Shown piece by piece: positions 41,824-51,599 of a DNA stretch of 64,000 nucleotides; positions within the stretch are counted from its first letter, which is position 1; each line of letters begins with the position of its first letter. The DNA comes from Diaporthe sp. PMI_573 (taxonomy: Eukaryota; Ascomycota; Sordariomycetes; Diaporthales; Diaporthaceae). The notes beneath the pieces are model-generated. The model was not told the origin of the DNA. It did no database searches and was given only the letters and a program-made list of their open reading frames with translations. The DNA lies in NCBI GenBank assembly GCA_021399435.1, contig JAJTUP010000061.1, positions 275,848 through 339,847 on the forward strand, read 5' to 3'. The position numbers and the translations under genes were made by a program.

Positions 41824-42275
41824 TCAAGGGGTGATCTTCCCATGTTCTGCTTCGTATCTTTCCATTGCAACAGTATCAGCAAGCTCTCGGTAAGGTTCCC
41901 AGGACGGGGTAACGTAACCTGACCACTTGACTAGGACTCGCTGCGTTCCTCTCGACTTCTTCACGTCGAGAATCTCTTCAACCTCATATTCAGGTTCCCC
42001 ATCCACAACTAGTGCTTCCGGCTGAGTGTCATCCCGTTCCTGTGAGGGCAGCGGGTCGTTTCCTGCGTGTCTGAGCAAAGAGACGTGAAAAACATCGTGC
42101 ACTCCTGGCGTTGTATCCAATCGGCAGTCGTGCGTCCCAATAGTCTCCAGAATTGTGTACTTTGCATTAATCCAGTCCAACTTCTTTGAGGGCCTGCTCG
42201 TGCGAAGGTTCTTCAACTTCAACCAGAACCGTCGAGTGCCTCGGGCGACACGAATCTGCCTTGCGCTGGGCTGAA
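41824..42275 (-). pseudogene. chromovirus (Ty3/Gypsy) integrase C-terminus with chromodomain
   Basis: The minus-strand frame reads LKNLRTSRPSKKLDWINAKY, then VHDVFHVSLLRHAGNDPLPS. This is the integrase GPY-F region leading to a chromodomain: EPEYEVEEILDVKKSRGTQR, VLVKWSGYVTPSWEPYRELA. Homology extends upstream of the first ATG to about 42275 (RVARGTRRFW). Everything 5' of it (reverse transcriptase, RNase H, core integrase) is absent. Chromodomains steer integration to heterochromatin in complete elements. This is a 3' relic. Confidence 0.85.
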
Positions 42276-42620
42276 TTGGGGGATCACCGAATTGGGGGCT
42301 GACACGGATTACTAGCTTGACGCATATGTACCGGGTTTTGATTAGGAATAGCGCATGCAGATCACGCGCGCCACAAAGTGTTCGTTTTCGCTGACGCCTG
42401 CGACTATCTTCTGGGTCAAGTTCAGCTCACGCGGCCGGGGAAGTCCACGAGGCCCTCGAGCACCGATGTCAGATGCATACGCGTGTGCGTCTGGGCGTCT
42501 CTTGTCTCGACTATCAACTCTAAACCGATTGCTGGTCGATTTGAAATCCCAGAATCTCAATCTTGAGTCTCTAATGTTCAGCGTTGGCTGCAGTGTCGGC
42601 CCCTGCGTTGGTCCTTCACC

Positions 42621-43280
42621 ATGTCGGCACCAAATAGCACAGCGTCCGTTCTTGCATCACAATGGACAAACCCAAGCGAAGTAACCACTGTTCTGATGAT
42701 AATAGGAGGGGACGTCGTCCAGAAAGCACTGGCACAAACCACCGGATGCTGGTACACCCCGGTATGCTTTTCATTTGGATGGGTGCCTTATTCGTTCACT
42801 GCTCTCATCAGTGCCCTGGGCGATGGAAGACTCCTACCAGAACCTGATGTAGGATGCAAGGTTATCAACCTTGACAGTGGTTACGCCAGAGACAACAAGA
42901 ATTGGGTGATTGGACGTCTGCTCCGGGACAGCGAGGCACGCGCGCAACGAATGAAACCACCCGGCAATGAGGCTATTCGAATCTCGATATGGGACGCCGT
43001 TAAGAACCACAAAAAACCCGCGGAACATCACTACTGGTCCATTCACATCTGGGGTCTGGTCTTTATGACGATCCAGCTCGGTCTATCTATTGTTCCATTG
43101 GCTTTGTATGGCGATTGGAGCATCCTACTGATAACTGGGGCTGGAACCATCCTGAGCATAATAATGGGCGCACTTCCCCAGTGGACCGCAGAGAAGTTGC
43201 CAAATCGACAGAATTCGAAGTCAGTCTTTGCATTGACAGTAGGTAACGGATCCAGAGACGTGATGGTGATCAAGGGGGTT
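42621..43280 (+). pseudogene. fungal multi-pass membrane protein, 3'-truncated
   Basis: ATG in TCACCATGTCG. Begins MSAPNSTASVLASQWTNPSE, then VTTVLMIIGGDVVQKALAQ and TPVCFSFGWVPYSFTALISA, GDGRLLPEPDVGCKVINLDS. Later helices include IWGLVFMTIQLGLSIVPLAL and ILLITGAGTILSIIMGALPQW, then NSKSVFALTVGNGSRDVMVI. I recognise this as an ascomycete integral-membrane family of unknown function whose members usually continue well past GNGSRDVMVI. Here homology stops at about 43270 and the sequence changes to a 2EXR relic. The ORF runs out at 43349. Confidence 0.65.
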
Positions 43281-43282
43281 GG

Positions 43283-43594
43283 TTGGTATGCAAAGACAGC
43301 TTTGCAATTTATTTTGAAGCTTACTTTCAACACAACCATGACTCTCTGATGTACGGAGAGCCAAATGATCATCTTGCTGTCAACTTCGCGTACGATGTAT
43401 TTTATATCCAGGGAGAAATTGTTGTGGGTAGTGATTTAGGACAGAGGCTTCTTCCTATCCAGAAGGTTATTATGGATCGCGGCTCTAACATCAACGAGGC
43501 TTTTTACCTTCCCAATCTACAAGAAGCGTGGCTGTTCTTCGAGGGTCCAGTCGAGCTGGATTCGCGATGTAATTGGCTAATTAGCGATATCTAG
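43283..43594 (+). pseudogene. 2EXR-domain fragment, 5'-truncated
   Basis: Begins LVCKDSFAIYFEAYFQHNHD and continues LAVNFAYDVFYIQGEIV, then NLQEAWLFFEG. The order and spacing match the 2EXR gene at 34545 (LVCKESYTGHFQQYSCHNHD, then LAVNFAQDIFYITGDIE). The LPAEIR start is missing. It is joined directly to the truncated membrane protein in another frame. Confidence 0.6.
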
Positions 43595-43635
43595 GGTATC
43601 CTCTCCTAGACTCCCTACATAAAGTAATTATTGGC

Positions 43636-43760
43636 ATCAAGTACTTGACAACTTGACACTCCTTTAACTTGATTGATTGACGACAACTCTTCAACTTGAC
43701 TTGAGAACTTGACTTGACGAGAAGTCGAACTTGATTGAGAATTGTCAAGTTCGAGCTTGA
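43636..43760. repeat. ACTTGA word array
   Basis: ACTTGA, CTTGATTGA, AACTTGAC and CAAGTTCGAG words recur more than ten times over 125 bp, with a few in the opposite orientation. Spacing is irregular. It resembles the CAAAT array of the intact hAT in style but with another word. Confidence 0.6.
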
Positions 43761-43839
43761 TTGTTAGCCACACTGGGCCTTCACTACTGTTGTCCGGAGA
43801 AATCGACAAAATAACTTGAAGGCGACCGCCTCGCATGCC

Positions 43840-45038
43840 CATTATCTGAGGTTAATTGGATCGGCAGCTGGGGACACTGACCTGACAGGGACATGCGTTT
43901 TTTGCCTCCACAGGCGACCGATCTTTACTCTCGACTGCCAACACCAACTCTGCTCCTGCTGTGTTATCGCCAGCGGCGCAGCATCTCGGAATTTCGTGTA
44001 CTCATTATCAACATGCCCTTGGTGCGAGAAGTCAAACAGTCGGATTTTCTCATTAAAGCCATCAACGGCCGGGTTTAGAATCCTCGACCTAGGCACTGGC
44101 TCCGATGTGGCCAAGATGTGCGTGTTTCTCAAAGAGCTTCACAGGAACAGTATCACCCACTACCGCTGCGGGACTATTTTGACATTGTGAGATGCGATAA
44201 GACGTCCAGGGTCCACAGGGGCTCGATTACCTTTGGCCCCCACCTAACTTGGCCCCTTCGCGCCCTGGAATGCGCAAATGGCACTAAAGTCGTCCATCAC
44301 CAGCCACGCTCAGCACCAGATGAGGATTTCCAAGGGAGCAGCACTGTTATCCGGTATGATGCCACTATGTGCGGGGATGACTCAATCGACTCCATATCGA
44401 ACCGCATACTTGCTGACTTCTTTTACGTTGAACTAATCGATCTGCCGTATTTTGCCAGCAGTTCTGAAATCTGCTTACTCAGGCTACGATGCCGACTGCA
44501 GCCAGGCCCCGCCTTTTTTAACATCTCGAGGAAGTTTCGACAAAGCAGGATCTATTTCCGCGGCGACGAGCCAAATTACTATATCTCACATCTGATGTCC
44601 TCAGGTACAATAGAATGCATCAACTACGGAGGGGATTTTTGTCGAATCATTGAAGTTATGGTCTCCTCGCCGGCATCAGAAATAAGCGTCAAGATCGAGG
44701 GCGCTGACGGTCAGAGACGCCATATCAGCGGAAGTCCTTATCCCCTGGGACAACTTATACGAGACCAAGGCCTAGATTGCTTGTTTGGGAAGCCGGACCA
44801 CAGTGACCTTTTTGATTTATCGGCGATCCAGGAAAACAAGGCAACGATGCGACTAAGGCAACTCTTTCTCGATCCTTCTTTAGTCGAGCTTGCTGCGTGT
44901 CGGCTACAGCGATCAAGTGGCAAGGTTGGTTGCACGGTACCGGCAGATGCTCTAATCTCTAGCTCTTCCCTCCTTGACTTTGTTGGACGCGGTGAACCTG
45001 ACGGTGGCTCTCCGTGTCTCTTGCGAGATGGCTGGTGA
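43840..45038 (+). pseudogene. patatin-like phospholipase gene lacking its catalytic part
   Basis: Early frame: CVFCLHRRPIFTLDCQHQLC, SCCVIAS (a RING-like Cys/His cluster typical of the N-terminus of fungal patatin-like proteins), then FRILDLGTGSDVAKMCVFLK, corresponding to the oxyanion DGGG region but altered. A frameshift near 44140 leads into LPLRDYFDIV, where family members normally run into the GxSxG nucleophile elbow. Here the sequence jumps to HLTWPLRALECANGT. The C-terminal domain follows: SSTVIRYDATMCGDDSIDSI, ADFFYVELIDLP, then HISGSPYPLGQLIRDQGL. Both the catalytic Ser motif and the DG motif are missing, so an internal deletion removed the active site. Confidence 0.7.
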
Positions 45039-45280
45039 GTTGACCGTCTCTCACGGGCTGTAGCCCACCTGGACTGAGGACGACGTGGGAGGCGTCCGCA
45101 ATCCATTGAAAGCAGCAATGGCACTGGTATGAACTGGTCTGGCTAGGGATAGTTCGATGTTCTGTTGCGGCGTTCCCATTGTGCTTGCTGGGTTTTTCTC
45201 CGTTTACTTTGTTTTTAATTACTCAAACCTCAGCCACTGCAACGCAAGTATTGCATGATTTAGAAAACGGATATTCGCAC

Positions 45281-45463
45281 CTAAAATAATACCCTAGTCT
45301 CATCCGGCCCGTCATAGTGGACGCATATCCAGATTAGGACCCAAAAGAATGACTCGAGGCCGTGCATGAAGGAATGCTGCTCGCCTAAGAAGCGCCCCGA
45401 CTGCCATGAATGCCCTCGTGCCGGTCTTGCCCTTTGCTCCGGAGGCGCCACCTCGCCGCTCAA
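45281..45463 (-). pseudogene. FunK1 fungal kinase C-terminal fragment
   Basis: The frame contains HSFMHGLESFFWVLIWICVH YDGPDE, a highly conserved stretch near the end of the FunK1 fungal kinase domain. About 60 residues are left. The stop codon abuts the recurrent motif GGATATTCGCAC at 45269-45280, so the gene was cut at that element-like sequence. Catalytic residues are absent. Confidence 0.75.
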
Positions 45464-46058
45464 AGACTACGTGACGCCACCTATCACCCTCGATGGTGCC
45501 ACATCACAATACGGGCATGTTGATCAACATCACGCGAGGTTTGGACGTCATGTCAACATCAACTCAATGCACGTGCTATGTGATGTTGTGTGGCATTGAT
45601 CGAAACCTTGGATGAGCTCATAGTAGGTTGTTAGCCTAAATGATTTTCCATTCCATTTCTCAGTCAATACTAGCACATATTGCTGTGAGCAATACTAGCC
45701 TGTTTCTCTTCATCAGTGGAAGCCTTATATTTCTCATTTATCTCTACCGCTTTCATGTAACCATGCATCGACTTCCCCGCGATTCTTCTCAAAAGTATAA
45801 GCTTTGTTGCTGGAGTTCGGACGAATAAGCCGGCAGAGGTACTGCCCAAAGTTCGGTATCGAGCGAGGCATCTGATCCTTCTATGTACAACATTGAGATT
45901 CGCAGCACTACAAAGCAGATGTCCCACTCAAGTATCAATTTTCAAGCCACCTCTAAGTCACCTGCCTCCTTAAGCCTCAAGTATCAAGCCTGTACTTGCT
46001 GACACCTAGAATAGGAAAGCTTGTACTTTCGAGACTTTAGTACATATCAATTTTCAGT
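45464..46058. other. intergenic; nothing recognised
   Basis: Mixed composition with short open frames only. Confidence 0.3.
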
Positions 46059-46442
46059 ATGTCAAGAGTTTCACAACCCCAGCCCAACAACCAGGCTACC
46101 ACGCCCTGTCTCGGACCGTACATCAAGAGATTTCAAAGGAACTGGCAGTTGGCAAGCGCCGATAGTTACCTCACCCTCTACGGGTTCCGTCGCTTCAAAA
46201 CAACTCACCTTCTAAACCTTCGTTTTCTCGAGGATGAGATGGCCGAGCTTGATCATATCATTTACCAGGCTGGTCTTACTTTAGGACTAGACAATGCACC
46301 AGCAAATAAATTGGGGCTTAAGTACTGTAAAAGGGATCCGAATATGCCCAACATTAGCGCGATAATTACAGAAGACTTAGTTCTGAAACTTCGCAACCTG
46401 CTCATGCAATATGGTTTGTGTCCCATAATCAGCCCGTTATAG
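46059..46442 (+). pseudogene. DUF6594 protein, N-terminal part
   Basis: ATG 46059. Residues 30-115 read WQLASADSYLTLYGFRRFKT, HLLNLRFLEDEMAELDHIIY, then ITEDLVLKLRNLLMQYG. This is the DUF6594 pattern (F-x-x-x-R-F-x-x-L-x-x-x-x-L-L, then L-E-x-E-L-x-x-L-E and LxxLLxxY). Full proteins are about 300 residues with C-terminal membrane helices, absent here. A possible intron 46414-46461 (GTTTGT..CCTCAG) would add about 12 residues before a stop. Truncated. Confidence 0.65.
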
Positions 46443-46499
46443 TACATGTTGTTTTCCTCAGAAGACAGAAACACTAACCCTGATGGGTCCCAGCCATGA

Positions 46500-47928
46500 T
46501 TTCGAAGCTCGCATAGCATATTCTCTACGAGGTGTATATCGTGGAATTAATAGCGAATCTTGCTGTCCAGTCCATCCGAATCATGGCGCAGCTTGGCCGT
46601 ATAGTGTTTGGTCACAGGCGGAGCATTAGCGGATAATACTAAGTGAAAGCGGCGAAAATTGTGGGCATGTAAGGGTTCGGTGAAAGAGTCTAGAGACTTC
46701 TTCAGGTGACACCTTGCGTAATGGCTGTCTACCAACCACAATTGGGCAAATTCCTAGAGTAGGGTGGAGGCATCTTCAAAAGCACGACCCCGTAAAGCAC
46801 CATATCCTCAGCACGCACCAAAGCGAATGCTGCGCACCAGGGCAACTTCAGCTACCGGCAGATGTGAGGCAACGAGAACTGTTCGTCGTTCGGCTCGGAT
46901 GGCGGCGAGCAATTAAAGAGCGTACAGCCTCAAGGCATCCACAACGGCGAAAAGCGCAGCCTACCCCAAAATCGAGGCAGCCCCGCAAATGCTCTTTCTG
47001 AGATTCACAAGCTATTCAGAGAACAGAGAGACAAAAGTGACATAGGCCTGGTCAGAGCGGACAGATTACGATAGCACTTAACGTTGGGAACCAGCCGCGG
47101 TCAGCTCTTTAACTCGAACCTCCATCCACACCTCCTCCTCGAGACTCTGTCTTATGTTTCCCAAATTACCCGCGGTACATGGAATACCATTTCCTCTATT
47201 TCGAGACCCCCAACCCATGGCCATCAACAGAGGAAAGCCCAACGGCCAACGACCCTCTATAGAGTCGTACCCATTATCGACAAACCATTCGTTGGCCATA
47301 AACCTTTCGAAACGCGCTACACTCATTTGCATTCCACACCGCCAAAACCACGCTAGTGACGAAACCATGCATAGACACACTAAAGTTGTGCATATATTAA
47401 TATGCCATCTACCTTTTTGACCATATACCTTGTCGTCGATGTGCCTGCTGGCCACCATTTACACCTAGATATAGTCAATATAATCACCGTATATAGGGTA
47501 TCCCCCTCAATAAGATTTCTTGCCCCCGTAAAAAAAGTGACCATCTTATATGACAACTTTTACTTGAACGCGCACCTTACGACAGCTATATACACGGCAT
47601 GTTACATTGTTGAAGATGCTATGTGGGGCGCAATTTACGCCTCTCTTGGTTTGAAAGCCGTGATCGTATATCCGGAAGCACAGCTTGCTACGGAACCGTA
47701 TATCTAATGCCACGTTGATAAAGACAAGCGACGGGCTAAAAGAGAGCCTATTTTAGAGACGGATCTGCCCAAGTTAGGGCGAGATATCATGGACCTTGCT
47801 GGGCCGGATGCCAATGCAACGGATCGAGCCAAATTCAGGAGGATAGGCTTCGGCGGCAACTTCTCTAATAAGTCGCTTACTTATTTTGTTGCCCCTTTCA
47901 AGAGACGTCACATTGAATCCGCACGCGC
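46500..47928. other. no supported gene
   Basis: About 1.4 kb with small ORFs (for example 47402-47707, 101 residues, hydrophobic start MPSTFLTIYLVVDVPAG) that I cannot assign. The 47400-47700 part is AT-rich. Confidence 0.3.
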
Positions 47929-48483
47929 ATGAAAATTGTTAGATCTAATTTTTTGAAACTTTTCAATGATGGATACGATACCTATGAGGACCTCAAGGCC
48001 GATTTAGACGAGGCCACGAGCTCTGCTGGGTGGCCGGCGGTCAAGCAAAATTCGAAGCCGAACCATGCGATCTTGGCCTGCAGCCGGGGCGCCCGGCGCC
48101 CCTCGACCGCCACAACAAGCAACGCCTCCACGATAAAAGCCGGCTGCAAGTGGTCAGCGGTTGCCCATGCAACAAAGAGGACATCAGGCAAGTGGAAGCT
48201 TGTGATCCACGAGCAGAGGCATACTCATTACGGTCCTCAGGAAGTCCCTGAAGCCCAGCGTGGCTGGGCGAAGCTATCCGAAGCGGAAGGGGGCGCGGAG
48301 GACCGTCAACCAGCTACCGCTGGTGGATCTCACGGCCGGAGCCGTGGCTGGCGACGGCGACGGCGACGGCGACGGCACGCAGGACGAGATCGTCGCAATA
48401 AGCACTCTAATAGACGACTAGTTGGGCAACAAAGTGGCTTCGTTGGGTGTTTATTCGGATTATTCGGGCCAGATAACGCTTAG
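47929..48483 (+). pseudogene. Mutator-like (MULE) transposase N-terminal fragment
   Basis: The frame contains GYDTYEDLKADLDEATSSAG, AVKQNSKPNHAILACSRGA, then STIKAGCKWSAVAHATKRTS and GKWKLVIHEQRHTHYGP. The spacing C ... G-C-K-W ... W-x-L-x-x-x-x-x-x-H-x-H is the FAR1/WRKY-GCM1-type zinc domain at the N-terminus of fungal MULE transposases. The MULE catalytic domain is absent. After about residue 125 the sequence becomes GC-rich and simple (GGCGAC repeats at 48353-48376 encode a poly-Arg run). A relic. Confidence 0.65.
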
Positions 48484-48521
48484 TTGGGTCTAATAGTGCT
48501 TGTTTGTTGCCCTCTGAGTGT

Positions 48522-49745
48522 TCATTCGCCTCGATTTTGAAGATACGAGAGGATACCTTTCTGCCGTGAAAAGGTGAAGCTACGTCCCAAGTCGGTCTGT
48601 TTGTCTTTACTTTGATTATACAGGGTCCATAGGTCGTGAACCGCAGGGTCGAGGTGCTTGGCTCGCGCTTGGAGGCTCTTCAAGGTAAACTGGACTGCTT
48701 CATAGCTCCCAGTCGCCTGCGCCGCGAAAATTGGCGGCCCATAACGTTCCTCTCCAACATCAAAGCAAGATGCCGTCTGGGAATAAATACAAATAAGGTG
48801 CGCTAGGTTGTTCTCGGCTAGGATATAGAGGAGTTTGACTGCTTTCGTATATCGCCGAATGACATGCCTTTCGAAAGCATTGTTGAGGTTTGCCCACTGT
48901 AGAAGAGGGAAAGCATCTAGGAAACTTCCCTGCTCTATCCCGTGCCGCTGGGCGCTGTTGGCGTGTCGAAGGACATTGAGGATGGAATATTCGAGGAACG
49001 GAAACTTCATGCTAATGTCCTCCCTTAGTTTTGTGGCTTCGGCACCCCGTAGCGCCGCGTCGGATATGTTGACACTCTGGTCGATGGGAGCCTTCACCTG
49101 AGCTAAGCAGCAATCCTTTAGCTTATCATGGCAGTGGCCCTCGAAGCTCTCCGAGGCCCTGTACCACTGCCTACCGTATCGGCCTAGCAGGAAGTCACGA
49201 ACAGATTCGTGGATGAACTGGACTTCCGAAGCCTTGTTCCGCGTGACTTCGGCTAAGCCTTTAGATGAAGTCCTTACAAAAGTCCTCATCTGGTCTAGTC
49301 CGATGTCTTCCTCGTCCCAGTAACTTGAGTTCTCTTTATCGATACTCAGCTGGACGGCGAAGTAGAACTCCTGTGGTTTGAGAGGGCGCGTTGCGAAGAG
49401 AACCCATTTGAGGCAGATATGTAGTTGTTCGAGGTTCTCCTCGTCTCGTTTAAGGATCATCTCGAACAAGTCGTCAAGTCCGGGCGGGATTTGTTCAAGA
49501 CGCGTACGGATCGTATTGATAGAAATGATACTCTTAGGATATTCCTTCTTCAGAATATCAAGTACCAGAACGACCCAAAGGAAGATACCCGAGGACTTGT
49601 CGCGAATCTCAGACCGGAGGGAATCAGCGTGCTTAGCCTTGCCTAGCCTGAGTTTCGACTTGATATAGTGCTCGATATCGTCGGTATGGCCGGCTTCGTC
49701 TTCTAGAGTGATCTCAATACCCTTCTGGATGACGACAGTCGGGTA
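48522..49745 (-). pseudogene. NACHT NLR fragment (post-NTPase helical region)
   Basis: The minus frame is open from 49745 down to the stop at 48522. It starts YPTVVIQKGIEITLEDEAGH, then SGIFLWVVLVLDILKKEYPK, RLEQIPPGLDDLFEMILKR and EQLHICLKWVLFATRPLKPQ. It continues VQFIHESVRDFLLGRYGRQW. This is the winged-helix and helical region after the NACHT domain in fungal NOD-like receptors. The P-loop and N-terminal effector domain are missing; no ankyrin repeats follow. The 5' edge at 49744-49748 coincides exactly with a BRAP2-like fragment running the other way. Confidence 0.75.
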
Positions 49746-50088
49746 TCGAGCGCATGGACGACACCTCGGGACTCATCACCATCCCATGTCAGCATGTCTT
49801 CCATTGCACCTGCCTCCAGTCGTGGATGGGGTCTGGCTGCCCCGTCTGCAGGGCCACGAACCCGGCTCCGCAGTCGGCTGACCCCAGTGACCCGTACTCG
49901 CACCCCTTTGGTCACGGCGTCTCGAACATCTGCGTCACATGCGACACCACCGACGACCTGTGGATATGCCTGATCTGCGGCAACGTCGGCTGTGGCCGGT
50001 ACAAGGGGGGGCATGCCAAGGAATATTGGAAGGAGACGGCACACTGCTTTAGCCTCTAGTTGGAGACGTAGCACGTGTGGGACTATAT
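49745..50088 (+). pseudogene. BRAP2/ETP1-type RING plus ZnF-UBP fragment
   Basis: From 49745 the frame reads IERMDDTSGLITIPCQHVFH, CTCLQSWMGSGCPVCRATNP (most of a RING finger), then VSNICVTCDTTDDLWICLIC, GNVGCGRYKGGHAKEYWKET and AHCFSL (ZnF-UBP). Continuing past TAG (50057) and a second TAG (50069) the residues LET and HVWDY remain recognisable. Both stops lie where the family has E or Q; the second fits CAG to TAG. In the intact host gene this protein is a ubiquitin-binding E3 related to BRAP2 and yeast Etp1. The first RING Cys pair and the coiled-coil C-terminus are missing. Confidence 0.8.
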
Positions 50089-50512
50089 TCACTATAGACC
50101 TATCAACAAAAAGAAAGACAAAGAAGGAGCCCTTTGAACGGTTGCATCTGAGTCTTTCCCAGAGGAATGAAGGAGCTGCAAACCAACCAGGGTGAGGATC
50201 ACTCGTCAGATACATGAATACGTCTTGCTTCCTCTTTGAACAAAATAGACATCCAAAGCACAAGGTAATCTAAAAGCAAATGTGAGGTGTTGCTGTATCT
50301 ATTTCAAAACAATAACAAAAGGAAATATGCAGGGTACTACGTGTTCCGTAGATGCCCGAATCGTGTGCCATCAAGTGCATGACACGTGATTCATGGCATG
50401 GAAAGCAAAAATTCGTCGCTAGAGAACGGAATGCCGATCGCTGGTGGACACAAGAAGTCCCTGTTCACTTTGCGACTTACCAGAGCCATCGAAAGGCCCA
50501 TGGTAAAATCTC
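50089..50512. other. intergenic; nothing recognised
   Basis: AT-rich short stretch between the BRAP2 fragment and the 3' end of the zinc-finger gene. Confidence 0.3.
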
Positions 50513-51481
50513 TCAGTTCATCCCTCGCTGCGTCGATTCGTTATTCGTCTTTGGTGGTCTGCCTCGCTTTCGTGGTTGTCCATCTAGTCCATGAGAAGGA
50601 CCATGTGGACAATCCTCCTCAACATGCCGCCGGTGTTCCCCGAGGCCTGTGTCGGTGTGGCTGTCAGTCTTCTTGCCACAGTGACAGACATACGGTGTTC
50701 CACGGCTACATCTTTCATGGTAAAGGTGCCTCAAGTGGTCTGTACTGCGTTGGCGTTGTCCACAAGAACACGTGAAATAGGCCTCTGTGACATGCTTCAG
50801 ATGACCACCTAGCCCTATAGGTGCGTTGCTGTCTGCTGTTGCTCCACATACACAGATGTAAGGGCCGACTGACTTGCATTTACGCAACGGGTCTTGAATG
50901 TGGGCAAGGTGGTTGTCACGACGATTGCGACGACCACAAGAGCAGGTGTATTTGATTCCCAAATGTATGTCCATCAAATGCCGCCGCAGGTCCTTGTCGG
51001 AAATGAAATCCAGGTCGCAGTTGGGAGCAACACAAGGCCAACGCGGTCGGCCTGCACGAAGAGGCCTACCAGCGGGCAGATGTTTTTCTGCGACGTGCCG
51101 CAAGACAGTATTGACATTGGGGAGCTTTTGCTGGCATTTGCTGCAGTGAAGCGGATTTGATTGTGGCACTGGACTTGGCGATGGCTGTGTCCACGTAAGG
51201 GATCGGGTTAAGGATTGAGGAGGGTAGTTGATGAACTCGTCGAAGGGGTTGGAGGGAGATTGTGAATCAACGACAGCGCTTAACTGATTGGGAGATGAAT
51301 TAATACCATGTTGGAAAGACCCAGCACTAAAATCACAGTTTGCTTCTGCTGACGCCTGGTACTGAGGGTCAGAAACCCACAGCCCTTCGCACAAGGCAGG
51401 GCACTGTTCGGATATTCCGTGCGGTAGATCTTCTGCGATGGCTGCATTGTTGTATAGTTCCACCCGAAGATGCCATTCCAA
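50513..51481 (-). CDS. multi-C2H2 zinc finger protein with AT-hook
   Basis: 322-residue open frame on the minus strand. Fingers in order: LHCSKCQQKLPNVNTVLRH (about 115), WPCVAPNCDLDFISDKDLRR (about 150), YTCSCGRRNRRDNHLAHIQD, YICVCGATADSNAPIGLGGH, YFTCSCGQRQRSTDHLRHLY and YVCHCGKKTDSHTDTGLGEH. Several use a short CxC spacing. Near the C-terminus RKRGRPPK is an AT-hook. Together these suggest a DNA-binding transcription factor in the nucleus. The frame starts with TTG at 51481 and is open upstream to about 51575 without an ATG, so the true start probably lies in an upstream exon I could not place. Confidence 0.7.
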   Translation of the reverse strand: MEWHLRVELYNNAAIAEDLPHGISEQCPALCEGLWVSDPQYQASAEANCDFSAGSFQHGINSSPNQLSAVVDSQSPSNPFDEFINYPPQSLTRSLTWTQPSPSPVPQSNPLHCSKCQQKLPNVNTVLRHVAEKHLPAGRPLRAGRPRWPCVAPNCDLDFISDKDLRRHLMDIHLGIKYTCSCGRRNRRDNHLAHIQDPLRKCKSVGPYICVCGATADSNAPIGLGGHLKHVTEAYFTCSCGQRQRSTDHLRHLYHERCSRGTPYVCHCGKKTDSHTDTGLGEHRRHVEEDCPHGPSHGLDGQPRKRGRPPKTNNESTQRGMN

Positions 51482-51599
51482 TTCGCAAAGGAAGCAAGCC
51501 GTATCTTGTTCTATGTGGCGGTGATCATGATGGAAGTTCGAAATGCCTGCGGCGCCGAGAAGATCCTCGGCGCCAGACTATCCGAATCGTAGACGTGAA

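Noticed and set aside
42342..42684. Possible reverse transcriptase/RNase H remnant (VFADACDYLLGQVQL) before the membrane protein
   Set aside because: The match to the RNase H TDASxxAxGxxL pattern is weak, short and unsupported by neighbouring motifs.
43840..49745. A Starship giant mobile element, given patatin and NLR fragments
   Set aside because: No DUF3435 tyrosine recombinase, DUF3723 or ferric reductase gene is visible in any frame, and the cargo-like genes are broken. The idea is kept only as a check for the wider contig.
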